DNA of 64,000 bases from Parvibaculum sp040390855 (GCA_040390855.1 JAZJXO010000028.1:1-64000), one strand, 5' to 3'. Counted from the stretch's first letter, positions 17,512 to 27,979 are shown. A program made the numbers and translations. Notes: generated from the letters alone by a model not told the origin.

Positions 17512-18726
17512 TCAGATATTCGGGATGAGGCAGTTCACAATATCGGCCGGCGCAGCATCCGCACCGAGCGGCATCGCCGACATATTGGCAAGCAGCAGAG
17601 CGGTGTCATCATCCGCCGTACAGGTATAAAGAGAACCGACAACAAGCAACAGATCGATACCGAAACGGTCCGCAAAAACCGTGTGGAGCGCGACCGCATC
17701 TTCGTGGGCAATACCGTGACGTGGTACACGGACGATCACGACATGCCGTCCGCGCGACGCTGTCTTCAGTTGTACTGCAACGTCCGCCACACTCGCGACT
17801 TGCCGCGCGGGCCAGCCCATCAAGCCTAAAAGCGTTTCCGTCGCCGCCCCCCATTGCACCAGCGGATCAACGATCAGCACCTGCGATGCGGCAACATCGC
17901 TCTCATCTGAGGGAGGGGCCTCAGCCACCTTGTCATTGACCGGCAGATAAGCGGTGAAGCACGTCTCTTCATTTTGCGCGACACCAAGCGCGCCGCCGCG
18001 CCGTTCGACAATCGCGACGGCAAAGGCGAGGCCGAGCCCCAAAGCTGTTTTACGTTTTGAGCGCGAGACAAAAGGCTGGAAAGCCGAAACCGCATTGTCT
18101 TTCAGTCCTTCGATAAAGCCGCAGCCATTGTCATAAACACGTAACGCCACTGCAGACCCTTTCGGCATCGTCCCGCGCACGAAAGTCTGCGTGGTCATTT
18201 CATCATCCATGTCAGCAGCGCTCACCTCTTCGAGCAGGACACGGATTTTAGCACCCGCGCCGTCAGATATATCCGCCGCATCGCAAGCATTGCGCAGAAG
18301 AATGAAAAGCAGAATGGAAAACTCGCCCTGTGTCAGCTCCATCACTTTGTCGGTACTGGGAGGCACAAGCTCGAAAGCGATGCGGGGGCCAACGAGATGC
18401 CGCGCCATCTGCGTGACCGTGTCGGACGCGGTGGCCATATCAAGCGAAGGCAAACCGTGACTCCGCGACACTGGAAGCAGCGCCTGGTTGACAACAACCT
18501 GCAATAGACGTGCTGCAGCGGCAAGGCGTGTTGCAATCGCATTCACCTGTTCAGGATCGTCCGCAATCGCGGGCAGCACTTCCGAAAGGCCTAAAATCGC
18601 GCCGATATAATTATTGGCATCATGCGCCAGCTTCTCGGCATAGGCGACGACGGCATCAAAGGCAATGTCCTGACCGGAGCGGGCCTTGTCGGTCTTCGTC
18701 GTCATATCATTCGTCATTTCATCCAT
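17512..18726 (-). CDS. soluble histidine kinase with C-terminal pseudo-receiver
   Basis: The 404 residues lack membrane segments. The dimerisation/phospho-acceptor helix is AEKLAHDANNYIGAILGLSEVL (His35). The ATPase part has N-box FILLRNACDAA, G1 YDNGCGF and G2 ALGLGLAFAVAIVERRGG. From about residue 280 a receiver-like fold follows (SQVLIVDPLVQWG...). There the phosphorylatable Asp is replaced (VIVRVPRHG) and the conserved Lys is missing (AMPLGADAAP), so it should not accept phosphate. Possible roles are docking or inhibition. It is cotranscribed from the left end of the CHASE3-like gene (121-base gap), and is likely to signal to the convergent response regulator. Confidence 0.85.
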   Translation of the reverse strand: MDEMTNDMTTKTDKARSGQDIAFDAVVAYAEKLAHDANNYIGAILGLSEVLPAIADDPEQVNAIATRLAAAARLLQVVVNQALLPVSRSHGLPSLDMATASDTVTQMARHLVGPRIAFELVPPSTDKVMELTQGEFSILLFILLRNACDAADISDGAGAKIRVLLEEVSAADMDDEMTTQTFVRGTMPKGSAVALRVYDNGCGFIEGLKDNAVSAFQPFVSRSKRKTALGLGLAFAVAIVERRGGALGVAQNEETCFTAYLPVNDKVAEAPPSDESDVAASQVLIVDPLVQWGAATETLLGLMGWPARQVASVADVAVQLKTASRGRHVVIVRVPRHGIAHEDAVALHTVFADRFGIDLLLVVGSLYTCTADDDTALLLANMSAMPLGADAAPADIVNCLIPNI

Positions 18727-18847
18727 TTTCTTTATCAGGGTCGTTCCTTCAGAGCCCCCGATCCTGTCTGGCGATCATGCCGACAGGAAGCTTGCACATG
18801 ATGATGCTGGAAAATACGACAGCCACAGAACACATAAAAATCAAAAA

Positions 18848-20140
18848 TCAGCCACGCCATCCGCCAAGTATGGAGGAAATTTTTTCAGACAGCGGCAGGA
18901 CTTTTTGCTTGAAGGCAAAGTCAGCATAGTCCCAGCGCGGCGTCGGCTTCAATGCCATGATGTGGCCAAGCTCGGTGTCTGATTGGGTGAACAGATAGGT
19001 AAGACGGTCAAGACGGGATTGGTCATTCGGCCCGACCTGATTGCGCAGCGCAGCAAGTGCGGCAAGATCAGCACGGAAGCTCACATATTCGCTCATTAGC
19101 TGCGTCGGTGCGGCTTTGGCAGATGATGTGAGGTAAACATCGAGGCTTGCACGCAAGGCTCTGAGATCGCCGCGAATATGGGCAAGTGTGTCAACACGCA
19201 CCGCAGCGCCCTGACGATTCGACTGCATCACGGAGGCAAGCGTCACATCGAGCAGACCTTCCGCGTCGGTAAGCGCACGCTCCGTCGTCTCGCGATAGAG
19301 CCGCAGACCCGGATAGCGATTGGGCGTAACGGCAAGACCGGCCAATGTTTCCTCTTCGGTTTTCAGCATGGCCACCACGCCGCGCAGATCGCGTAACTGC
19401 ATGATGCGTGCGCCATCGGTCCAGTCACGGCTGTCAACTTCGATAGCCATTTGAGCTGCGGCAAGACGGGCAGACGCCTCTTGCCATTCATCGAGGAACC
19501 CTTCGCTGCCGGTGATGAGATAGCCGCGCAGCGCGACAAGGGCTGCTTCATTGGCGTCGGCAAAACGCACCAACATGCCTTCAAGTTCGATATTTTCTGG
19601 CGCTGCTCCGTCTTTGGGTGCGGCCTTGGCGTCAGCCGCGACAAGCACCGCCGGTGCCTCTTTGCCAAGCCCGACATAGGCTGCACCGAGATCGGTGCTC
19701 GCGGGCGCAGGCTGCACATAAACAAGGACGAAGCCACCCGCCCAGACCGTGCCGACAACGGCAAGACTGAGCTTGAGAAGGGCCATCCGCGACAGGCGGT
19801 ATTTTGATTTTTTAGGCTTGAGACCTTTGGCCTGCAAGGACGCCTGAAGCGAGGCCTGCATGGCGCGCGCAGTGCCGGCCTGCATACGCGGAGCCTTGCG
19901 CGGACGAACGATGGCGCTGGCACCTTTCGCAACAAAGGCAAATAAGCGGAACGGCGCTCCGATGAGTGCCGGTGCCTTGCGCCAAAGGGCACGTCCGGCT
20001 GATGAGCGGATGCGGACACGGTTCACGTCGCAGGCGTGGGCGCGGGGCGGCATTCCACAGCGGTCGCGCCAATAGTCTTCGCTATAGGAGAGGTTCGCGG
20101 GGGAAAGCATCGGGGACACCTGACCGGTTAAGCTGCACAT
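18848..20140 (-). CDS. membrane protein with a CHASE3-like periplasmic sensor region
   Basis: The 430 residues have a basic cytoplasmic part (about 1-118, including a second weak hydrophobic patch), one transmembrane helix (LLKLSLAVVGTVWAGGFVLVYV, about 122-143) and a large helical periplasmic region. The segment ALRGYLITGSEGFLDEWQEA closely resembles the CHASE3 signature RGYLLTGDxxFLxPY. No kinase, GGDEF or methyl-accepting domain follows, so the protein would need a separate transmitter. The soluble kinase gene directly downstream is the obvious candidate. Start 20140 follows AAAGAGA; ATG at 20110 is possible. No named family recognised. Confidence 0.7.
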   Translation of the reverse strand: MCSLTGQVSPMLSPANLSYSEDYWRDRCGMPPRAHACDVNRVRIRSSAGRALWRKAPALIGAPFRLFAFVAKGASAIVRPRKAPRMQAGTARAMQASLQASLQAKGLKPKKSKYRLSRMALLKLSLAVVGTVWAGGFVLVYVQPAPASTDLGAAYVGLGKEAPAVLVAADAKAAPKDGAAPENIELEGMLVRFADANEAALVALRGYLITGSEGFLDEWQEASARLAAAQMAIEVDSRDWTDGARIMQLRDLRGVVAMLKTEEETLAGLAVTPNRYPGLRLYRETTERALTDAEGLLDVTLASVMQSNRQGAAVRVDTLAHIRGDLRALRASLDVYLTSSAKAAPTQLMSEYVSFRADLAALAALRNQVGPNDQSRLDRLTYLFTQSDTELGHIMALKPTPRWDYADFAFKQKVLPLSEKISSILGGWRG

Positions 20141-20473
20141 TCTCTTTTTGCCAGACCCGCCTTAACGAAGCCGTGTTCGGAGGGGGGCAAAAAATTGTCA
20201 ATTCGGCAATCTTTTGCGGCGCTAAAGCAGCGAGCCCAGAAGCAAAGGCCGGTTTTGCTGTCCAAAAAAGCCGGATTGATCAGTGGAGAGTGTCTGAAAC
20301 CATAGCGTCTGACGCTAGGGGCGCATTCGCATAGCGACCACAACACAGATCCGGCGAAGGTATAGGCCTGTGGAAAAAGTATACACAAGACACAGACTTT
20401 TAAAATTTTGAACTGATTCGAACAATCGTGCAACATTCATTTTCTAGTTACATGCTTAACGGTGGGGTAAGAC
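20141..20473. other. divergent intergenic region with possible CtrA site
   Basis: There is no gene in these 333 bases between the CHASE3-like gene and the receiver gene. The right half is AT-rich. It holds a GATTC (GANTC methylation-type) site near 20415 and, at 20456-20470, TTAA-N7-GTAA, which overlaps the expected ribosome-binding site of the receiver gene. Confidence 0.5.
20456..20470 (+). promoter_or_regulatory. near-consensus CtrA-type box
   Basis: TTAACGGTGGGGTAA fits TTAA-N7-TTAA with one mismatch and lies immediately before the start of the receiver gene (20474). Its position over the ribosome-binding site would suit repression, or the match may be accidental. Confidence 0.35.
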
Positions 20474-20926
20474 ATGGCACGCGTACTGGTTGTTGAAGAC
20501 AATCCGGATTTGGGCGATCTGCTTTTCACTTTCATCACGGCCGCAGGCCATCAGGTCACGTTGCGCGGTTCAAGCCTTGATGCACTCGATACACTTAACG
20601 AGCAGAGCTTCGATCTCATCATTACCGACATGTTCATGCCTGACCGCGACGGACTCGAAATTCTACGCGCGGCCAAACACCTCTCGCCCGACACGCCGGT
20701 TCTCGCCATGTCCGGCGGCAGTCGTCTCTTGCCGACATTCGACCCGCTCTCCTGCGCCCGCCAGCTCGGCGCGTTTGCGACCCTGCCCAAACCCTTCCGT
20801 CGCTCCGAACTTCTCGCCGCCATTGAAGCGGCACTCGCCAGCGCCGTCATCGTGCCGCTTGGCATAATGGGTCACACATCAATGCCTTTGCCGCTCTCTG
20901 TACCACTCGGACACAAATCCAGATGA
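20474..20926 (+). CDS. single-domain response regulator
   Basis: This is a stand-alone receiver of 150 residues. It has the acidic pair in VVEDNPD, phospho-acceptor Asp52 (LIITDMFMPDRDG), the conserved SGGS and the Lys in LPKPFRRSELLAAI. The last 30 residues are not part of the fold. No output domain is present. Such proteins act by binding partners or passing phosphate on. The stop overlaps the next gene as ATGA, so the receiver and a degenerate LytM protein are made together. That pairing is the best clue to its role. Confidence 0.88.
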   Translation: MARVLVVEDNPDLGDLLFTFITAAGHQVTLRGSSLDALDTLNEQSFDLIITDMFMPDRDGLEILRAAKHLSPDTPVLAMSGGSRLLPTFDPLSCARQLGAFATLPKPFRRSELLAAIEAALASAVIVPLGIMGHTSMPLPLSVPLGHKSR

Positions 20927-21825
20927 CACTCTTTCGCCGATCCCTAATCGCCTTCGTCTTCGCACTGTCGGGTGCTGCCGCACTCGAATGGGCCGATGAC
21001 GCACGCGCTCTGGACCGGATCGGCCTGACAAGGCAAGACCTAGCCACCCGTCACGATGTCAATTTGGGCGACTGCCTACTTGGCCGGACAGACCCGTCAT
21101 GGCCCGCCGCCTACCGTGCCATCTGCGCCGACCTTGTCAGAGGCGGCGGCGGCCCGCCACAGATCATTTCTGAATCTCCTGTTCTCGACGCACCTGACAA
21201 ACTCGCCGCGGTCAAAACCGATGACAAATCCGCTTTGGACCTGCGCGACAAAGCACCGATCCCCGTTGCCAAAATCCAACCGCCCAAAGAAAAAATTAAA
21301 CCAGTTGTCGTCGCGAAACCCGTAGACGTAACGCTCGCCGTCGCGCCAGCAAAAGAAATGATTGCGCCACAGGCCCAAAAGCCCGTCTGCTTCATTAACG
21401 AACGCGGGGCCACAACCTTGCAGAAGCAGGGCTCACCCCGCGTGCTACCGCCGCTGCTCGCGCACCTCAAAGCAAACGGCGTTCCCCAGCCCGGCGTCGC
21501 CCTGGTCGTTGAAACATTCTGCACCGTCGCTAGCCCTGTTGACGGCAAGGTCATGTATGCCGGTGACTTCAAGGGCTATCGCGGCGTTGTCATCATCCGT
21601 CTGAAATCCGGCCAGCAGCTGATCGTTGCAGGCCTCGACCGCATCGACGTCAAACGCACAAGCCACGTCACGCGCGGCACGGCACTGGGCGCGACATCAT
21701 CGGAACTCGCGCCCGCTCTCGCCTCCGCCTATGGAAAGACACCCGACACGACACTTCTTTATTTTGATTTGCGCAATGCCAAGGGCATGGGCGAAAAACT
21801 GAGCTGGTTGCCCCAAGCCGGTTAG
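20923..21825 (+). CDS. exported degenerate LytM (M23-like) protein
   Basis: The 300-residue protein has a signal peptide (RSLIAFVFALSGAAAL), a Pro/Lys-rich middle region and a C-terminal LytM-like domain. The core VASPVDGKVMYAGDFKGYRGVVII...VAGLDRIDV...GTALGAT...LLYFDLRN matches the EnvC domain in this window (IAPFDGKVAYAG...LAGMDQIDA...GEPLGRM...LYIEFRK). The histidines that bind zinc in active M23 peptidases are absent, so it is probably a hydrolase activator or a structural protein, not a peptidase. It is translationally coupled to the single-domain receiver upstream and convergent with the ferritin-like gene. Confidence 0.8.
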   Translation: MTLFRRSLIAFVFALSGAAALEWADDARALDRIGLTRQDLATRHDVNLGDCLLGRTDPSWPAAYRAICADLVRGGGGPPQIISESPVLDAPDKLAAVKTDDKSALDLRDKAPIPVAKIQPPKEKIKPVVVAKPVDVTLAVAPAKEMIAPQAQKPVCFINERGATTLQKQGSPRVLPPLLAHLKANGVPQPGVALVVETFCTVASPVDGKVMYAGDFKGYRGVVIIRLKSGQQLIVAGLDRIDVKRTSHVTRGTALGATSSELAPALASAYGKTPDTTLLYFDLRNAKGMGEKLSWLPQAG

Positions 21826-21826
21826 G

Positions 21827-22648
21827 TCAAGCAGCACTTGCCAATCGTTTCGTGCGAAACCGCCAGAAGGCCCAGACGCCTTTTGCCACCATACGCATCG
21901 GTATTCCATGCGGCTTCACGCCGATAGCCTTGCCGACCATGGCAACCAGACGGTCCGTATGCTGACGACGATAAAGCGAGAAAGCCCGTTTTTCATAGAG
22001 CTTGGCGTAGCGCGCACGATCATAAACCGCACCGTCGCCCGCTTTCGTATTCGCCGCGAAATAGGCGTATGACAGTTCATCATCATCGGCTTCCGAGACG
22101 CGACCAATAGCAATGAGGGCCCGCTCCAGACGCGAGGGCAATGTCTCGTTCAAACCCTTGAACATCTCGTAGAAAAGTTTGTAATGGCGGAATTCATCTG
22201 CTGCTATATTGGTCACGATCTGGCGCAGCACCGGCTCGTCGCAAGCATCTTTGATCGCCGTGTAATAGGACGAGGTGCCGCTTTCGACGACGCAGCGTGC
22301 CACCAACTCGCCCGCACGACTGCCACGCACCGATTGCACCGCATCGACCGGAATGGAATAACCCTCGCGGAAGCGCCTGAAGGCCTCATCGAATTTGAAC
22401 GTCGGGTCGGCCAGTTCCGCCCACCGGGCAAGGGCTGCCCCGTGCTGGATTTCCTCTTTACCCCATGAGGTGATCATGGCCTTCACGTCCGGCCGGTCGG
22501 AGAACACGTTACAGAGATAAGTCACATAATCGGGCGCGTTATATTCAACCAGCGCGGCTGCTTTGACAGCAGCCAGAATCCCCGCATCGACCTTGGAAGG
22601 CTCGAAGCTCTGCCAGTGAATATCGTTCAATGTCCAATGGGCGCGCAT
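21827..22648 (-). CDS. ferritin-like diiron protein of unknown substrate
   Basis: The 273 residues hold two ferritin-like half-sites. The first is a Glu in ALVEYNAPDYVTYL with EEIQHG about 30 residues later. The second is a Glu in CVVESGTSSYY with ADEFRHYKLFYEMF. These E...ExxH pairs are the diiron ligands of the rubrerythrin, acyl-ACP desaturase and ribonucleotide reductase R2 superfamily. The C-terminal 70 residues are basic. It is single and ends 2 bases from the LytM gene on the opposite strand. It could be a hydroxylase, oxidase or iron/oxidant handling protein; the sequence does not decide. Confidence 0.72.
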   Translation of the reverse strand: MRAHWTLNDIHWQSFEPSKVDAGILAAVKAAALVEYNAPDYVTYLCNVFSDRPDVKAMITSWGKEEIQHGAALARWAELADPTFKFDEAFRRFREGYSIPVDAVQSVRGSRAGELVARCVVESGTSSYYTAIKDACDEPVLRQIVTNIAADEFRHYKLFYEMFKGLNETLPSRLERALIAIGRVSEADDDELSYAYFAANTKAGDGAVYDRARYAKLYEKRAFSLYRRQHTDRLVAMVGKAIGVKPHGIPMRMVAKGVWAFWRFRTKRLASAA

Positions 22649-22765
22649 GGTCCGAAAGGTCTCGTTATTAGGGTCGCGTCACAAAATATATAACAAACAT
22701 ATTTGTCCGTGCACCCTGCCACAACAGCGCGGGCAATTTCTGGGCACGAAAAAGACGGCCCAAGC

Positions 22766-22797
22766 ATAAAAAAGGCGACACTTGGAACAGTGCCGCC
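22766..22797 (-). terminator. terminator of the atp operon
   Basis: On the minus strand GGCGGCACT pairs with AGTGTCGCC (9 bp, one G-U) around a 6-base loop, followed by TTTTTT. It lies about 25 bases after the atpC stop. Confidence 0.92.
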
Positions 22798-22822
22798 TCG
22801 TTCATTCCGTAAACAGCCAGCT

Positions 22823-23221
22823 TTAGAGAGACTGGCGGACCTGCTTCAGATGGTCGAGCTTTTCCTGCGCGGCCTGACGGCGTTCATCCGATTTCGCGTC
22901 CGTTATATCGTCCTGCGCGTCGGCGATTTCCTGATCAATTTTGGCCATATCGAGATCGGCCAGAGGCACCGCATATTCAGCAAGGACCGTGAGGCCTTTC
23001 GCTGTCACTTCGGCAAAGCCACCACGCACGAAAATGCGTTGCTGCGCCTTGCCCGCCTCGTCGACATTGATGACGCCGGGGCGCAAAGTCGCCATCACGG
23101 GCGCATGGCCTGCAAGGACGCCAAAGTCGCCTTCCGCGCCGGGCACAGTCACCATGTCAACGCTCTCCGAGAGGAGGAGCCGTTCGGGTGACACGAGGTC
23201 GAAATGCAGCTTGTCAGCCAT
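22823..23221 (-). CDS. atpC: F1F0 ATP synthase epsilon subunit
   Basis: This is the central-stalk subunit that couples rotation and inhibits ATP hydrolysis. It is a 132-residue protein with the beta-sandwich (MADKLHFDLVSPERLLLSESVDMVTVPGAEGDFGVL, AGHAPVMATLRPGV, FVRGGFAEVT) and a two-helix C-terminal part. It is the last gene of atpHAGDC, 20 bases after atpD, and is followed by a strong terminator. Confidence 0.97.
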   Translation of the reverse strand: MADKLHFDLVSPERLLLSESVDMVTVPGAEGDFGVLAGHAPVMATLRPGVINVDEAGKAQQRIFVRGGFAEVTAKGLTVLAEYAVPLADLDMAKIDQEIADAQDDITDAKSDERRQAAQEKLDHLKQVRQSL

Positions 23222-23241
23222 GGACCTTTACTTTCGCGTTC

Positions 23242-24678
23242 TTAGGCAGCTTCAGCCGCAAGGCGCTCGGCCTTTTTCACGGCGTCTTCGATCGTGCCGA
23301 CCATGTAGAAGGCGGCTTCCGGCAGATGGTCATATTCACCATCGCAGAGACCTTTGAAGCCCTTGATCGTGTCTTTGATGTCGACAAGCACGCCCGGCGA
23401 GCCTGTGAACACTTCGGCCACGAAGAAGGGCTGGCTAAGGAAGCGCTCGATCTTGCGGGCACGAGTCACGACGAGCTTGTCTTCTTCGGAGAGTTCATCC
23501 ATGCCGAGAATGGCAATGATGTCCTGCAGCGACTTGTAGCGTTGCAGGATTTCCTGCACGCGACGCGCTGTGTCGTAATGTTCCTGACCGACGACGCGCG
23601 GCTCAAGAATACGGCTGGTCGAGTCGAGCGGATCCACGGCGGGATAAATACCCTTTTCCGAGATCGCACGGTTGAGCACGGTTGTCGCGTCCAAGTGAGC
23701 GAAGGAGGCGGCAGGCGCCGGATCGGTCAAGTCGTCGGCGGGCACGTAAATGGCCTGCACCGAGGTGATGGAACCCTTGGTTGTTGTCGTGATGCGTTCC
23801 TGCAGCTGGCCCATGTCGGTGGCAAGTGTCGGTTGATAGCCCACGGCGGAAGGAATGCGGCCCAAGAGCGCCGACACTTCGGAACCGGCCTGCGTGAAGC
23901 GGAAAATGTTATCGACGAAAAAGAGCACGTCCTGGCCCTTGTCGCGGAAATGTTCAGCGACGGTGAGACCTGTGAGAGCGACGCGCGCGCGGGCTCCCGG
24001 CGGCTCGTTCATCTGGCCGAACACGAGGGCGCATTTGGAACCGGTCGTATCGCCGTTATTCTCATGCGGATCCTTGTTCACGCCGGACTCGATCATTTCA
24101 TGATAAAGGTCGTTGCCTTCGCGTGTGCGCTCACCGACACCGGCAAACACAGAGTAACCACCGTGGGCTTTCGCGATGTTGTTGATGAGTTCCTGAATGA
24201 GCACGGTCTTGCCCACACCGGCGCCGCCGAAAAGACCGATCTTGCCGCCGCGCGCATAAGGCGCGAGCAGATCCACAACCTTGATGCCCGTGACGAGCAT
24301 TTCAGCTTCGGTTGACTGTTCGACGAAAGCAGGCGCGTCCTGATGGATTTCGCGGCGCGCTTCGTGTTTCACGGGGCCCGCCTCGTCCACCGGCTCGCCA
24401 ATGACGTTGATGATGCGGCCGAGCGTACCATCTCCCACCGGCACCGAGATCGCCGAACCTGTGTCGCGCACTTCGTCGCCGCGTGTCAGACCTTCGGTCG
24501 TATCCATGGCGATGGTGCGAACTGTGTTCTGGCCCAGATGCTGCGCCACTTCGAGCACCAGACGCTGACCATTATTGGTCACTTCCAGCGCGTTCAAAAT
24601 GGCGGGCAGATGGTCACCGAACTCAACGTCCACGACGGCACCAATGACTTGGGCGATCTTTCCGACTGCTTTGCTCAT
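23242..24678 (-). CDS. atpD: F1F0 ATP synthase beta subunit
   Basis: This is the catalytic subunit. The 478 residues include the P-loop GLFGGAGVGKTVLIQ, the GERTREGNDLYHEM motif with the catalytic Glu, Walker B region DVLFFVDNIFRFTQAGSEVSALLGRIPSAVGYQP and the DELSEEDKLVV contact with gamma. It is separated from atpG by 51 bases. Confidence 0.98.
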   Translation of the reverse strand: MSKAVGKIAQVIGAVVDVEFGDHLPAILNALEVTNNGQRLVLEVAQHLGQNTVRTIAMDTTEGLTRGDEVRDTGSAISVPVGDGTLGRIINVIGEPVDEAGPVKHEARREIHQDAPAFVEQSTEAEMLVTGIKVVDLLAPYARGGKIGLFGGAGVGKTVLIQELINNIAKAHGGYSVFAGVGERTREGNDLYHEMIESGVNKDPHENNGDTTGSKCALVFGQMNEPPGARARVALTGLTVAEHFRDKGQDVLFFVDNIFRFTQAGSEVSALLGRIPSAVGYQPTLATDMGQLQERITTTTKGSITSVQAIYVPADDLTDPAPAASFAHLDATTVLNRAISEKGIYPAVDPLDSTSRILEPRVVGQEHYDTARRVQEILQRYKSLQDIIAILGMDELSEEDKLVVTRARKIERFLSQPFFVAEVFTGSPGVLVDIKDTIKGFKGLCDGEYDHLPEAAFYMVGTIEDAVKKAERLAAEAA

Positions 24679-24729
24679 AGCATTTCCTTCAATCTTCCCG
24701 GTTTCGGGACCCCAACACGGGGAAGTATC

Positions 24730-25620
24730 TTAGAGGGCTTCTGCACCCGAAATAATTTCGATCAGTTCTTTGGTGATCATCGCCTGACGTGAACGGTTAT
24801 AGGTGATGTTCAGCTTCTTGATCATCTCGCCGGCATTGCGCGTGGCATTATCCATCGCCGACATTTTGGCACCGAACTCACCTGCAACATTTTCCAGCAG
24901 CGCCTTGAAAACCTGCACCGCAAGATTGCGCGGCAGCAGCTCTTTCAAAATTTCCGCTTCGTCGGGTTCGTATTCATAGACAGCGCCGCCAAGATCGGCG
25001 CCGCCGCCTGCCGCACCCGTCGAGGGCACGCTGGCGGGAATGAGTTGCTGGGCTGTCGGGATCTGCGTCACGACATTGACGAACTTCGAAAAGAACATCG
25101 TCGCCACATCGAACTCGCCCGCCTCGAACGACGAGAGCACATAATTGGCAATGTCTTCGGCCTGCGGGAAGCCGATCTGGCGGATACCTGTGAACTCGAA
25201 CGATTTGACGAACTTGTCACCGAAGAGACGCTTCAGGGCATCGCGGCCCTTGCGACCGACAGTGACGATCTTCACCGTCTTGCCCTCGCGGATGAGCTTG
25301 TAGATATGCTCACGCGCGAGACGCGAAATCGACGAGTTGAAACCGCCGCAGAGACCGCGATCGGCCGTCGCCACGATGACGAGGTGAACCTGATCGCTGC
25401 CCGTGCCAGCAAGCAGCGCCGGTGCGCCTGCGCGCCCCGCCATACCCGAGGCCAGGTTTGCCATCACGCCGTCCATACGTGTTGCGTAAGGACGGGCCGC
25501 TTCCGCCGCTTCCTGAGCGCGACGCAATTTCGCTGCCGCCACCATCTGCATGGCTTTGGTGATCTTCTGCGTCGACTTCACGCTCGCGATGCGGTTTCGT
25601 AGGTCTTTAAGGCTCGCCAT
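24730..25620 (-). CDS. atpG: F1F0 ATP synthase gamma subunit
   Basis: This is the rotor shaft inside the alpha-beta hexamer. The 296-residue protein has the conserved N-terminal helix MASLKDLRNRIASVKSTQKITKAM and the matching C-terminal helix SAMDNATRNAGEMIKKLNITYNRSRQA, which pair as the coiled coil. A Gly/Ala-rich insert (AAGGGADLGGAVYEYEPDEAE) near residue 205 is common in alphaproteobacteria. Confidence 0.97.
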   Translation of the reverse strand: MASLKDLRNRIASVKSTQKITKAMQMVAAAKLRRAQEAAEAARPYATRMDGVMANLASGMAGRAGAPALLAGTGSDQVHLVIVATADRGLCGGFNSSISRLAREHIYKLIREGKTVKIVTVGRKGRDALKRLFGDKFVKSFEFTGIRQIGFPQAEDIANYVLSSFEAGEFDVATMFFSKFVNVVTQIPTAQQLIPASVPSTGAAGGGADLGGAVYEYEPDEAEILKELLPRNLAVQVFKALLENVAGEFGAKMSAMDNATRNAGEMIKKLNITYNRSRQAMITKELIEIISGAEAL

Positions 25621-25658
25621 AGGCCGTTACCCGATTTCGTTCGTATTCGTCAGTTGTC

Positions 25659-27187
<1,529 letters not shown>

Positions 27188-27188
<1 letters not shown>

Positions 27189-27778
27189 CAGGAGGCCTCT
27201 TTCATTGAGAGCTTGAGAGAAGTGAGTTTGGTCTTGAGGGAGCTGTCAATCATCCGGCTCCCGACCTTGACAACGAGCCCGCCAAGGAGCCCGGCATCGA
27301 CTTTGGCATTGATCTGAACATCGCGGCCTGTCGCCGTCTTGAGAGACGCTTTGAGGCTTTGAAGCTGGCCATCCGAAAGCGGATGAGCCGACGTGACGTC
27401 AGCCGAAACCTCGCCGCGATGAGCGGCGAGAAGGCTGTTGAAGCCCGTGATCATGTCCGGCAGCGCGAAGAGGCGACGGTTTTTGATCACAAGACCTACG
27501 AAATTGGCGACGAGCCCTTTGATGTCAGCTTTTTCGAGCACAGCGGCAAAGGCTTTGCCCTGCTGGTCGGCACCGAAAGCGGGGCTCAGAACAAGACGAC
27601 GAAGATCGTCGCTCTTTTTGATGAAGGCGGCGATCTGGGCAAGATCGCCTGCCGTAGCGTCAAGGCTGCCTGCGCTGTCGGCAAGCTCGAAGAGCGCCGT
27701 AGCGTAGCGGCCAGCCATACCTGAAACGTGATGTTCGGATGCCAAATTGAGGCTCGCTTGAGTTTCCGTGGAGATCAC
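27188..27778 (-). CDS. atpH: F1F0 ATP synthase delta subunit
   Basis: This is the peripheral-stalk subunit joining F1 to the b subunits. The 196 residues show the N-terminal helical domain (GRYATALFELADSAGSLD) and the C-terminal signature GGLVVKVGSRMIDSSLKTKL. The longest frame starts at a GTG (27778) with a poor ribosome-binding site. An ATG at 27718 (MAGRYATALF) is a shorter alternative. It is the first gene of the F1 operon; the F0 genes are not in the window, as is usual for alphaproteobacteria, where they form a separate operon. Confidence 0.95.
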
Positions 27779-27979
27779 CCGACCGGCACCAGACCGATAG
27801 AGTCAACCACTTGAAATCGTTGACTTATTTTTGACCGTAAGAGGGCACGGACCCCCGCATCTCTCAAAGCCGCGCGTTAGGTAACACATGGGTGAGGAGG
27901 GCGCAACAACCCCGCCCGATAAATGGCCGCGATGCGGCATTTTGGGCCATAAAAAACGATGTAAATTTTGGGAAACGAC

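Noticed and set aside
23188..24315. 375-codon open frame on the plus strand
   Set aside because: Antisense shadow of atpD, which is certain from its motifs.
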